A stretch of DNA of 64,000 nt. It comes from Acidobacteriota bacterium. GTDB lineage: Bacteria > Acidobacteriota > Aminicenantia > Aminicenantales > Saccharicenantaceae. The notes under the pieces were generated by a model. The model had not been told where the DNA came from, made no database searches, and worked only from the letters and a program-made list of their open reading frames with translations. Below are positions 16,605 through 26,218 of the stretch, piece by piece. The DNA lies in assembly GCA_022711665.1 (NCBI GenBank), contig JAKLEN010000007.1:120417-184416 (forward strand). Direction: 5' to 3'. Within the stretch, counting starts at the first letter, position 1, and each line of letters starts with the position of its first letter. A program made the translations under genes and the position numbers.

Positions 16605-19600
16605 AATCCTGCCATCTGCGCAACGTCAGAGGTTTCTTTTCTGATTATTATCTCGGGGCTGTTTCGGGCCAAGGCATGGGAAGTGGCCGGCCTTCGGGCC
16701 GCGAAATGGATTACGCATTCCTTCGTTTCCTACGTATCCGCGAAAGGGCTCGGGGGCGGGTGGCTGACAGTGCCGGCTGTCGTGAGAAATTCCTAAGGCC
16801 CTTCTTACGGGACACTCTGGGCTTCCACTTGGGTGCCGGAGAGGATCGTATCCACGTTCTGTTTACTTCCGCGGAAGCAGAACAACAGGGGGAGCGACCC
16901 TTGCTCGTCGCATACTGTGGCGGCTGGGACGAGGACCTTGATGCGGGCCGAGGTGCCGCCAACCCGCGACAGGGGGTCGAGCAGGCGATTGCTCGCCTAG
17001 GTCTCCATTACGGCCTCCTTCTGACCGGCGAACGCCTTCGCTTGATTAGGGCCCAGGGTGAGGGTGCTCGGGGGGCGTATCTCGAGATCAACCTCGAGGC
17101 GCTCGCCGAAGATGAAGACTCCGACTCCTTCCCCTTTCTCCTTCATTTCTTTTCTTCCGGAACCTTCACGCCTAGCCAGGAAGGCAAGACAGTCATAGAA
17201 GAAATCGAGCGAGAAAGCCGCGTTCAGGCCGAGAAGGTTTCTGACGACCTCAAGCGGGCCGTCTTTACGGCCGCAGAATCGATCGTTTCAGGCCTGATAG
17301 AAGATGCCATTAATGCGGGCCGTTATGCCTCCGCTCTGGAGCTCGAGGAGGCTGATATTCAGCGGTATCGGGACGCGGCTCTAACCTGCTTATATCGTAT
17401 CCTCTTTATTCTTTATGCGGAGGCCCGGGATACCCGGCTCGATAGCCACGCGCTTTACCGGGACAACTACTCCGCTCAAGGACTTCTTGACGAAGTCCTC
17501 GAGGATGTCTCTTTTTCCTGGCCTGCCAACCGGTCCTCTCTCTGGATGCGTTTGCGCGCCCTGTTCCGGATTTATGACAAAGGTCTGCCCAGGATCAGCC
17601 AGTGGGAGAACATCCCACCGCGGGGAAGCGATTTCTTTAGCTCAGAGACTCCGGAAGGTGAGATCCTGCGAAGCGCGCGTTTATCCGACCGTGCAGTCGC
17701 CCGGCTCATGCTCGACTTGGCGACTTCAACGCCCAGGCATGGAGTTGGAAGGGAACGGGTTTCCTTTCGGGAACTCGACATCGAGAACCTGGGCGCAGTT
17801 TATGAGGGCTTGCTTGAATTCGAGCCCCGAGTTGCCAGAGAGACGACTCTTGAGCTCCAGGTCCAAGGCCGAATGCTCTCCCTGACCCCGAGCGACGTCG
17901 TCCGCTTATGCGAAAAGAAAGGCCTTGTCCTCCAAGGCAATTATGCTCTTGTCGCGGATACCGTTTGCGCCTTGTTCCATCCCCAATCTGGCGAGACCGA
18001 GGACGGGGAGGGCGATGAATTGGAGCAGGCTTCTGCCGGGCCGGCTCCTGATCCAAAGGAACTAGATGTTGAGGACGATGCCGGAGAAGATGAAGAAAAC
18101 TCCATTGGGCAAGGTGTCACAGCCCGCATAATACGCCGTCTTGAGCCCGGAATGTTCCATTTCGTCCCAGGCTCGTCACGCAAGGGCTCCGGGTCCTTCT
18201 ACACACCTCGCCCTCTCGTACAGGATCTTGTACGCCATTCGCTCGGGCCGCTCCTCAAAGGGAAATCTTCAGCAGAAATTGAGCGGCTCCGTGTCCTCGA
18301 TCCCGCTTGTGGCAGTGCACATTTCCTAGTCGAAGCCATGCGCTTCATCGGCCAAGCTCTTCACCGGGCTTATGTCGAGGAGGGGCATGGGAGGCCGCCC
18401 AGGGAATTCCGGGACACGACTGGCCAGGGCTGGGACAACGATTGGAGAGCATCGGACGAATCGGCCAGGCTCTCAAACTCCGAAGCGAGAGCTTGGTGCA
18501 AGCGACGGGTAGCCGAACGGTGCTTGTTCGGCGTGGACCTTAACCCCACTGCCGTTGGACTTGCACGAGTGGCTTTGTGGATCGAATCCGCGGCCGGCGA
18601 TAGGCCATTGACCTATTTTGAGCATCACGTTCGATGTGGGAACTCCCTCCTCGGGTCCTGGACGGAGTATCTCGACCGCCCCCCCATTCCCGGGCTCGCC
18701 AGTACAGGGAGTGGACACAATGAAAAGAGGATAGCGAAAGGCGCTTCGCCTGCGAGTGTTCCGCTGTTTGAAGAATCGGGAATCCGCCATCAAACGGGGA
18801 TATTCCAGGACTTAGTCCGCCAAGTAGTTTCAGAGGCCGCCGGGAAGCGGCGCCTTATCGATGAAATCGACGCCACCACCGTCCGCCAGGAAGGGCGGGA
18901 ACCTGAAAGCATTCAAGAACAGAAATTCAAGGACTACCTCCGCCGCCAGGCCGACGAGATACTCGAGGGGGTCAGGCTCCTGTTTGACTTACGTTCTTCC
19001 GCGGTCTTCCTGCCGGAGATCTGGGCCGAATGGGACTATCTCTGCGACAAGGTCCGATTGCCCGAGGAGCTCTTAGTCTACGCCCAACATCAATCATGGT
19101 GGCCGAGTGTCGAAATGGTCAGAGCCCGGGAGCGTTTCTTCCATTGGGAGCTTGAATTTCCGGAAGTGTTCTTAAACGAAGGGCACGCTGGTTTTGACGT
19201 CGTCCTCGGCAACCCCCCTTGGGATAAGATCAAACCTGATAGGAAGGAGTTCTTTGGATATTTCGACGTCCTCATTAGGGCGTTCAAGGGTGGCGAATTA
19301 GATAAGCGAATAGCCGAACTTGCTGAGGCCGATCCTTCGCTACCTACTGAATTTAAGGCCTATGAGGAGCGGCTGAAAAGGACATCTCTCTTCCTTAAGA
19401 AAGGCGGGGATTTCGCCTTCCAGGATTGGATTATAGATGGCAAGAGTACTGGTGGTGATCCAGACCTGTTTAAGTTCTTTGTCGAGCGCGCCTTCCAGCT
19501 GGCCGCCGCAGACGGCAGGATCGGGTTCGTAGTCCCGTCAGCGATTTACAACAATGAAGGTTGTTCTGGCCTGCGGCACCTATTGCTCGATGAAACATGT

Positions 19601-20878
19601 GTCGAGCGGTTCTATGGATTCGAGAACCGAAAGAAGATCTTCCCGATAGATTCCCGTTATAAATTCGTCAGTTTGGTTTTTCGGAAGACGCGCCCAGAAC
19701 CAGATAGCTTGGGCTTTAACGCCGCTTTTATGCGTCATGACCTCGATGAACTCGACGAAACGGCAATTTGGCGAGAGCCGGGCCGAGAAGGGAAGTCCCC
19801 CTTCCCAGCCCCCATGCCTTGGGTCGTATCAATCCGCCGAGATGAATTGTATAGGCTGTCGCCGGGGACGTTGGGTTTCCTCGAATACCGGAGCCCCCGT
19901 GACAGAGACATAATGCTCAAGATGTATGAAGGCCATCCGCTCCTTAGCGAAAAGGGACCGGGTACCTGGAACGCGCGGTTCTACCGAGAATATGATATGG
20001 CGAACGACCGCGACCTGTGGACCGATCCTAAGACAGGCAAGCTTTGGAATACAAGACAGATCCTAGGTGAAATATCGGGGACGACGCCTAAGCCTCCGTA
20101 CTATGAGCCAGCATCCTGGCCCGATATCCGCGCCCGGATGGCCCAGGCGGGTTTTTGGCCCCTTTATGAGGGTAAACATATTGAACAATTCTTAGTGGAT
20201 ATTAAACCCATTGTACGTTGGGTTAACCTCAATGAGGCTGAAAAAAAGAACGGCCGGCTCCCTGACGCCGGGCCTAAGTTGGTTTTCCGTGATATCGCTA
20301 GCAACACTAATGAACGCACGTGTATTGCCGCGGTATTGTCAGGGCAGTCGTGTTTTGGTCATTCGCTCTCTGGACTTGAAGTGAATGATGTCCCCATCGA
20401 TCTTGTTGCGGCAGTACTTAACTCGATGGCCTTTGATTATTGTCTGCGTTTTAGAACGGCGGGGATGCATCTGAGTTTCAATTATATGATGCGGTTGCCT
20501 ATAGTCACCTCGGTGAAAACTAATGGACTTACGACTGTTTCGGGCGGAGCCGGCCGTATCTGCCACATTGCGGAGTTGCCCGATTCGGCTCTAAAGGTCT
20601 GGCAATTAAACCGGGCTGTTGCGGAGGCCTATGGCCTTTCGCCTGATGATTTTGAGCACGCACTCTCGGCTTTCACGGTTTTCATTCGAAAAAGACCTGA
20701 GTTCTTTGCCTTCATGAGATCAAGAACTAATGAATGGAAGGAAGAATCGCTTTACTTCGTCGACGAGTCGAAACATTACGTCGCAGGAGCTGAACAGGAA
20801 TCCTGGGCCGTTGAGGAATCTCAAGATAAATATTCCCATGATCAGAAGTCTGGCAAGTCCAGGATAGGCAAAAAATGA
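16601..20878 (+). CDS. N6-adenine DNA methyltransferase, DrmMI/Eco57I-like
   Basis: A 1425-residue protein. Residues ~55-170 look like the degenerate nuclease-like N-terminal region of large Eco57I/DrmMI methylases (LLLTGERLRLIR). The methylase core begins at SFYTPRPLV near residue 530, with motif I DPACGSAHF near 566, LFGVDLNPTAV near 643 and the catalytic NPPW near 870. The C-terminal ~450 residues should include target recognition (YKFVSLVFRK, RTAGMHLSFNYMMRLP). It would methylate adenine in host DNA to mark self in a restriction-like defence. The GTG start overlaps the helicase stop. No clear PD-(D/E)XK catalytic triad is visible in the N-terminal part. Confidence 0.9.
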   Translation: MKSCHLRNVRGFFSDYYLGAVSGQGMGSGRPSGREMDYAFLRFLRIRERARGRVADSAGCREKFLRPFLRDTLGFHLGAGEDRIHVLFTSAEAEQQGERPLLVAYCGGWDEDLDAGRGAANPRQGVEQAIARLGLHYGLLLTGERLRLIRAQGEGARGAYLEINLEALAEDEDSDSFPFLLHFFSSGTFTPSQEGKTVIEEIERESRVQAEKVSDDLKRAVFTAAESIVSGLIEDAINAGRYASALELEEADIQRYRDAALTCLYRILFILYAEARDTRLDSHALYRDNYSAQGLLDEVLEDVSFSWPANRSSLWMRLRALFRIYDKGLPRISQWENIPPRGSDFFSSETPEGEILRSARLSDRAVARLMLDLATSTPRHGVGRERVSFRELDIENLGAVYEGLLEFEPRVARETTLELQVQGRMLSLTPSDVVRLCEKKGLVLQGNYALVADTVCALFHPQSGETEDGEGDELEQASAGPAPDPKELDVEDDAGEDEENSIGQGVTARIIRRLEPGMFHFVPGSSRKGSGSFYTPRPLVQDLVRHSLGPLLKGKSSAEIERLRVLDPACGSAHFLVEAMRFIGQALHRAYVEEGHGRPPREFRDTTGQGWDNDWRASDESARLSNSEARAWCKRRVAERCLFGVDLNPTAVGLARVALWIESAAGDRPLTYFEHHVRCGNSLLGSWTEYLDRPPIPGLASTGSGHNEKRIAKGASPASVPLFEESGIRHQTGIFQDLVRQVVSEAAGKRRLIDEIDATTVRQEGREPESIQEQKFKDYLRRQADEILEGVRLLFDLRSSAVFLPEIWAEWDYLCDKVRLPEELLVYAQHQSWWPSVEMVRARERFFHWELEFPEVFLNEGHAGFDVVLGNPPWDKIKPDRKEFFGYFDVLIRAFKGGELDKRIAELAEADPSLPTEFKAYEERLKRTSLFLKKGGDFAFQDWIIDGKSTGGDPDLFKFFVERAFQLAAADGRIGFVVPSAIYNNEGCSGLRHLLLDETCVERFYGFENRKKIFPIDSRYKFVSLVFRKTRPEPDSLGFNAAFMRHDLDELDETAIWREPGREGKSPFPAPMPWVVSIRRDELYRLSPGTLGFLEYRSPRDRDIMLKMYEGHPLLSEKGPGTWNARFYREYDMANDRDLWTDPKTGKLWNTRQILGEISGTTPKPPYYEPASWPDIRARMAQAGFWPLYEGKHIEQFLVDIKPIVRWVNLNEAEKKNGRLPDAGPKLVFRDIASNTNERTCIAAVLSGQSCFGHSLSGLEVNDVPIDLVAAVLNSMAFDYCLRFRTAGMHLSFNYMMRLPIVTSVKTNGLTTVSGGAGRICHIAELPDSALKVWQLNRAVAEAYGLSPDDFEHALSAFTVFIRKRPEFFAFMRSRTNEWKEESLYFVDESKHYVAGAEQESWAVEESQDKYSHDQKSGKSRIGKK

Positions 20879-20953
20879 AATGACGGGAGGAGAATTCGTC
20901 CCAATACAATAGATGGCTTATTGCATTATGAATAAAGCCAGGGAGAACGTGGG

Positions 20954-23900
20954 ATGAGCGTAAATACTCCGCAGGCGGTTCATGATCTTATTGGAGAGTA
21001 CCGTCGCTTTTTAAGAACATCCTATAGGTTCCTAGACGAACATCTTCGCCATCAGTTCGAGGATCATCTTGCCCGGACCGATGTCATCGTCAAGGGGCCG
21101 TTTGTTACTCTGGCCCGTGAGTTCGCGCCTGGCCGGACTCTCCGTGTCCTCCTGTCTGAGGGGATAATATCCCCGGAATTGGCGAAAGCACGCTGGGCAT
21201 TTGGAAATGAGCCGCTTTATTCGCACCAGGAGCAAGCCTTAGCAATCGGAAGAGAAGGTAGATCTTTCGTAGTAACAACAGGAACAGGTTCTGGAAAGAC
21301 AGAAGCCTTCTTATTGCCGGTTTTTGATCACATTATTCGCAGGAAACAGGACGGAACTAGGGGAATCAAAGCTGTATTCCTCTACCCCATGAACGCGTTG
21401 GCCAATGACCAGCTTGAACGGCTTAGAAGGATGCTTCGCGAAAGTGGCCTTGATATATCCTTCGGGATGTATACGGGCGACAGCGATGAGGCGGGCAAGA
21501 ACCTTCGGGAGCCGCCGGCTGAAACGGAGCGGACAACGCGTCAGGCGATCCGTAGAGATCCGCCCGATATCCTATTGACTAACTACAAACAGCTCGAGTT
21601 CCTTCTCGTACGAAAGGAAGATAAAGGCCTCTTCACGCCCACCCTCAGGTTTCTGGTTCTAGACGAGATCCATAGCTACCGTGGGGCGTTGGCCACCGAA
21701 ATCGCTTGCCTGATTCGGCGGTTGAAGGCCCATGCAGGCCTTGAAGCCGGAGCCTTAACCGTAATTGGGACTTCGGCGACGATCGCCTCTGGCCCGGATG
21801 GGGCCGCGGCCCTGGCCTCGTTCTCATCCGCCCTTTTTGGGGAAGAGGTACGAACTGATGATGTCATAAAAGAAGCCTATGTTGAACTACAAGAAAAGGC
21901 GAAGCCTTGGCTTCCGGTGACGCCGGAGATCAATGACGCTGACCTATATGCACTAGATGTCGGCGATGACCTAGCTGTCGTTGCCTTTTCTGAACGATTG
22001 ACCGGAAAGACATGCTTAGCTGAAGGGTCAATTGCCGACCGGATCTCAAGTGTCTTAACTGGCAACAGAATTGTCCAGGCCATCGAGGAGGCCTTCGAAG
22101 AGCCCAAGTCAATCGACGATGCCGCGGAGACCATTCGAAGGACAATCCCTGAAAGAGCGGCAGTCGATATAGCGGCGGTCCGTCGTGAGATCGAAGCCTA
22201 TCTCTTAGTAGGTAGTATTGGGGATGATGATCATCCCCCACGATTGCGGCCCAAGCTCCATACGTTCTTTCATGGGGTTTATGATGTCTCCCTGTGCATG
22301 AACCCGGATTGCCGGACCCTCGTCCCTCAGGGCGGGTCCGTGTGTGGCCGGTGCGGTTCCGTAGCTAGACCGGCGGCGCTTTGCCGAACCTGTGGACAAG
22401 ATTTCGTCAAAGTGCGGTTTTCGCGAGAGGCAGACAGTGTGCCCGTTGGAACGGCGGACTATTTCAGCGACGAAAACACAGCCTTTCTCACTCATAAGAT
22501 ACTCGACCTTCCTGACTCTTCTGATCTCCTCGAGGAAGACCAAAAAGAAGTAACGAAAGGAGGAGCCACACTCTTTGGTCAAGAGCGGAGATCGAGCAAG
22601 CAAGAGAGGGCGGAGGCCAAGCTTGACCGCATCGGCTACTGCTTGAGTTGTGGCCGAATAATGGACGCCGAAGCCGTGTGCCCATCCTGCAACCGGCCTT
22701 CGGTACCGATGTTACTCCATAAGGGCAAGCTAAGCACCTGCCCTGCTTGTGGCGACACTTATCCCCGGGGGGATATCGTAACGCCCCTCCGGACTGGGAC
22801 AGCCTCGTCTGTTTCTGTACTTACGACCCATCATTTGGACCAGTTGAAGGGAGCGGACCGGAAGCTCCTGGTCTTTGCCGATAATCGCCAGGACGCCGCT
22901 CACCAAGCAGGATACACGGCAGATAAGCACCGCTCCTTCGCCCTCCGCCATGGGATTGCGCAGGAGGTCAGGGATGCCGGCGAGCGGGGCCTCTTCCTGG
23001 AGGAGCTTCCCCAACGGCTTCTTGATGTCTATCGGGAGCTTTCGATCGTTCCGAGAAGGCCAACCACGCTTGAAAGGGACAACTGGCTCTTTGCGCTAAG
23101 GTTCGAATCCGCGAATGAATTCACGCGCTACAGCCGCCAGCGTGCCGCGCTCGAGAGTTTGGGCATAGTTGCCATCGACTACGAGTTTCTTTCTGATCTC
23201 GGTGGGGATGGGAGATTTATTCGGGCGGCCGAAAAGCTCGGGATCGACGTCGCAACAGCGGTAACGGCGGTTCGAGCAATCCTTGACGTCATGCGCAAGA
23301 GCCGGGCCGTCGGATACGATTTCTTTCAAGAATATATCGATCCGAATAGAAAGCGACGCTATCGGGAGCTCGAGGCTGAGCCGTTCAACGTACGAATTGC
23401 TGAGCGCGACCGTCATCCCAGAGCCTTCGCCCTGGACAGACCTGATCACATTCGAAAAACCGGCAAATTGATAGGATTTATCCAGGAGAATCCGCGCGCC
23501 GGTCAGCTCACAGCTCCGCAAAAGATCATATCTCGACTTTGCGGATCGAGAGAAATGGCAGAGGTATTCATCCGCAGTGTCGTTCCGCTCTTGGAAGAGA
23601 TAGGAATCCTCGTCCACGTGGCCGGCTTTCCGATACCACCTAAGGAAAGGACGGCTGGGCTACATCCGCTTCAGATTTCTCCGCGAATAATCCGGCTATT
23701 TTCAACCGAGAGAGGATTCCGATGCAACGCATGTCAGACGTGGCGGCCTTATAATTTGCCGACATGCCCAACTCCGAAGTGCGCAAACGGCCAGTTAATC
23801 CCTACTGCCAGAGATGATGAGAATTATTATGTCACATCTTATCTTAAGCGGGCGCCGCGGCGGCTTGCAGTAGCCGAACATAGCGCTCAGATTTCGGGAG

Positions 23901-26209
23901 TGGAACGGGCAAAGAGAGAGACGGAATTCAAGGAGGGTCGACTCGACGTCCTGGTCTGTACACCCACCCTTGAACTGGGAGTAGATATTGGGCCACTCTT
24001 GACGGTTGTATTGAGGAACGCACCCCCCACTCCGGCTAGGTATGCCCAGCGTGTCGGAAGAGCCGGGCGTCGGCTAAGGATCGGTTTTGCTAGCACGTTC
24101 TGCGCGGGAGGGGCCCACGACCGCCATGCTTTCGAACAGCCGTGGTGGCTCGTGGCTGGCCGCTTCGATCCTCCGCGGCTCAGGCTCGACAACCCCAAGG
24201 TTGTGCGTAGGCATCTCCGTTCTTATGTTTTAGAGCGTCTGGATGCCCAACTTCCCAGTCGAATGGGTGATCTTCTCGACGACCTGCGAAAGCCAACAAA
24301 GTGGCGAGTCGATGCCTTGTCGGATCTATTCGCGGAGATAGGCAGAAGACATGTCGAACTGGTAGCGGGAACAGCGTCACTCCTGGCCCGCGATCGTCAA
24401 GAGGGACGTATGCCTGGATTCGGAGAGGGAGAAGCCGAGGCCACAGTAGAGGCCCTGGAAAGCGAGCTAACACAGGTGTTCGAGAGCTGGTGGAAGAGAG
24501 TTATCCAGCTCGACAAAGAATACCGTGACTTTGCAACCATCGGCTCGCCGCGCCAGGACGATAAGAAGGCGGCGGCTCGAAAGCGGGCTTATTACGAAAT
24601 TACCCAGGATCCTGAGCGGGCTTATACATTGAACTACCTGTCGACTAAAGGGCTTATGCCGGCGTACCAATTCCCCGTCGACATGTTCAGCCTCGACCCA
24701 GGCGTGACCGATACACCAACTCTTTTTCGGGCATCTGCGGTCGCAATTGAGGAGTTCGCCCCTGGTAACTTCGTCTATGCTAATGGGCACAAGCTTAAGT
24801 CGATCCGTGTTCTTTTCCCTGGAGGGCCGGGCAGTAGCGATGCCGGCCCGCGCACCAGCGATGCAGAAGCGAGCGGGCGGCTTCAGGCCTTTCATTTCTG
24901 CGAGCAATGCGATGAAGTTGTTGAATCAGGCCGGAATGCCTGTCCACGATGCCAAGAGCCTCTGCCCGCGGCGACAGATGTCGTCTTCGTCGACGCCTTC
25001 GAGGCTGAAGAGAATCTAAGGATCAGTTCTGACGAGGAGTCCCGCCAGAAAGAAACGCAGGATCGGCGAGAGGCCCTGCTGGCCGAGACCGCAGAGAAAA
25101 GTATTCTATATCCCTACAGTCTTACCCCACTAGAGCACCTGAAGCTCGCTCAGATACTTGTTACAAACTGGGGCCGGCTCGAAAGCAAGACCGGTCAGGG
25201 GATTCGATTCTGGCTTTGCCCGGAATGTGGGAGACACCTCCCCTATAATCCGACGGATCCTAAAAAGAAGAAAGCTATCGAGGAGTGGAGTTCCTATCAT
25301 AAACGTTTTTGTATGGGCGAACCGGCTTCCCTGGTTTTGGCCTATAAATTCGAAACCGATTGCCTGGTCCTGAATGTTCCCTCCAGGGCTGATGTGAGGA
25401 CAATTGGCCGATCATCATCCTCTCCCACCCTAGTTACGCTAGCCGAGGCTCTTCTTGCAGGCGCTGAAAACTTGCTTGAACTGGAAACCAATGAGATCGC
25501 GGCCTTCGTAAGGCGAAGCTCGAAAGATGCGATTTCGGACCAAATCGTTTTTTATGAAACGGTGCCTGGCGGGGCAGGATATCTAGAAGCAATGGCGGCT
25601 CGACTGCCTGCCATAGCTGAAGCGGCTATGTCTAGGCTTTTCGGCCATTCCTGCAGGAAGGCGTGCTATCTCTGTCTCAAGCATTATGGGAACCAGAGAT
25701 GGCATGCCTTCTTTGACAAGGATGAGGTGAGAGACCTCCTCACTATACTGACGCAACAAGAACAAGTCCGGCCCCAGGAAACATCGGGCGGAGCCGGCCT
25801 TAGGACAATACTCGAGATGCTCCGGAAGCGGTCAGATGGCTCAGACGAATCGGTCCGCCTATACCCAAAGGGGGCAATTGAGGAGCCTCTGCGCCGGGCT
25901 CTTGAGCGGATCGAAGGCATTCCTTCGGGGATTCGTGATTACGAAATCAAGGACGATAGAGGCGTTTTGGTGACAGTCCCCGACTTCACATGGCCTGATG
26001 TTCGGCTGGCTGTCTATTGCGACGGATTCGCAATTCACGGCAACAGGACGACGCTGGAGATGGATGCACAAAAGCGCAACCATATCCAGAGCCGGGGTTG
26101 GACCGTGCTGACCTACTGGGGCCGCGTCATTCTTAAAAATCCCGATGCTTGCGCGATACAAATCGCAGAGGTTTACCGACAAAAGAATGCTGGGAGGAAG
26201 GAGTTATAA
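20954..26209 (+). CDS. Large DEAD/DEAH helicase-DUF1998-nuclease fusion (DrmAB/DruE-like)
   Basis: A 1751-residue protein. Lobe 1 has TGTGSGKT (~109-116), DEIH (~236) and GTSATIAS (~272). Residues ~435-620 carry several Cys4 zinc ribbons. Lobe 2 starts near 637 (LLVFADNRQDAA), is split by a ~350-residue insert with another ribbon (CNAC...CPTPKC), and ends with LELGVDI and RVGRAGRR (~1030-1040). Further ribbons lie at ~1315 and ~1420. The DUF1998 region is at ~1530-1600 (VPGGAGYLE, CRKACYLCLKHYGNQ). The last ~77 residues have VPDFTWPDVRLAVYCDG and a GWTVLTYWG strand, like Vsr/DUF559 PD-(D/E)XK nucleases. DISARM uses separate DrmA and DrmB; Druantia DruE is also one helicase-DUF1998 chain. Assignment to either is inference. 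Confidence 0.88.
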   Translation: MSVNTPQAVHDLIGEYRRFLRTSYRFLDEHLRHQFEDHLARTDVIVKGPFVTLAREFAPGRTLRVLLSEGIISPELAKARWAFGNEPLYSHQEQALAIGREGRSFVVTTGTGSGKTEAFLLPVFDHIIRRKQDGTRGIKAVFLYPMNALANDQLERLRRMLRESGLDISFGMYTGDSDEAGKNLREPPAETERTTRQAIRRDPPDILLTNYKQLEFLLVRKEDKGLFTPTLRFLVLDEIHSYRGALATEIACLIRRLKAHAGLEAGALTVIGTSATIASGPDGAAALASFSSALFGEEVRTDDVIKEAYVELQEKAKPWLPVTPEINDADLYALDVGDDLAVVAFSERLTGKTCLAEGSIADRISSVLTGNRIVQAIEEAFEEPKSIDDAAETIRRTIPERAAVDIAAVRREIEAYLLVGSIGDDDHPPRLRPKLHTFFHGVYDVSLCMNPDCRTLVPQGGSVCGRCGSVARPAALCRTCGQDFVKVRFSREADSVPVGTADYFSDENTAFLTHKILDLPDSSDLLEEDQKEVTKGGATLFGQERRSSKQERAEAKLDRIGYCLSCGRIMDAEAVCPSCNRPSVPMLLHKGKLSTCPACGDTYPRGDIVTPLRTGTASSVSVLTTHHLDQLKGADRKLLVFADNRQDAAHQAGYTADKHRSFALRHGIAQEVRDAGERGLFLEELPQRLLDVYRELSIVPRRPTTLERDNWLFALRFESANEFTRYSRQRAALESLGIVAIDYEFLSDLGGDGRFIRAAEKLGIDVATAVTAVRAILDVMRKSRAVGYDFFQEYIDPNRKRRYRELEAEPFNVRIAERDRHPRAFALDRPDHIRKTGKLIGFIQENPRAGQLTAPQKIISRLCGSREMAEVFIRSVVPLLEEIGILVHVAGFPIPPKERTAGLHPLQISPRIIRLFSTERGFRCNACQTWRPYNLPTCPTPKCANGQLIPTARDDENYYVTSYLKRAPRRLAVAEHSAQISGVERAKRETEFKEGRLDVLVCTPTLELGVDIGPLLTVVLRNAPPTPARYAQRVGRAGRRLRIGFASTFCAGGAHDRHAFEQPWWLVAGRFDPPRLRLDNPKVVRRHLRSYVLERLDAQLPSRMGDLLDDLRKPTKWRVDALSDLFAEIGRRHVELVAGTASLLARDRQEGRMPGFGEGEAEATVEALESELTQVFESWWKRVIQLDKEYRDFATIGSPRQDDKKAAARKRAYYEITQDPERAYTLNYLSTKGLMPAYQFPVDMFSLDPGVTDTPTLFRASAVAIEEFAPGNFVYANGHKLKSIRVLFPGGPGSSDAGPRTSDAEASGRLQAFHFCEQCDEVVESGRNACPRCQEPLPAATDVVFVDAFEAEENLRISSDEESRQKETQDRREALLAETAEKSILYPYSLTPLEHLKLAQILVTNWGRLESKTGQGIRFWLCPECGRHLPYNPTDPKKKKAIEEWSSYHKRFCMGEPASLVLAYKFETDCLVLNVPSRADVRTIGRSSSSPTLVTLAEALLAGAENLLELETNEIAAFVRRSSKDAISDQIVFYETVPGGAGYLEAMAARLPAIAEAAMSRLFGHSCRKACYLCLKHYGNQRWHAFFDKDEVRDLLTILTQQEQVRPQETSGGAGLRTILEMLRKRSDGSDESVRLYPKGAIEEPLRRALERIEGIPSGIRDYEIKDDRGVLVTVPDFTWPDVRLAVYCDGFAIHGNRTTLEMDAQKRNHIQSRGWTVLTYWGRVILKNPDACAIQIAEVYRQKNAGRKEL

Positions 26210-26218
26210 GGAGGCAGA

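Noticed and set aside
13506..26209. Complete canonical DISARM system
   Set aside because: No separate DrmB and no phospholipase-D type DrmC can be seen, so I describe it only as DISARM-like.
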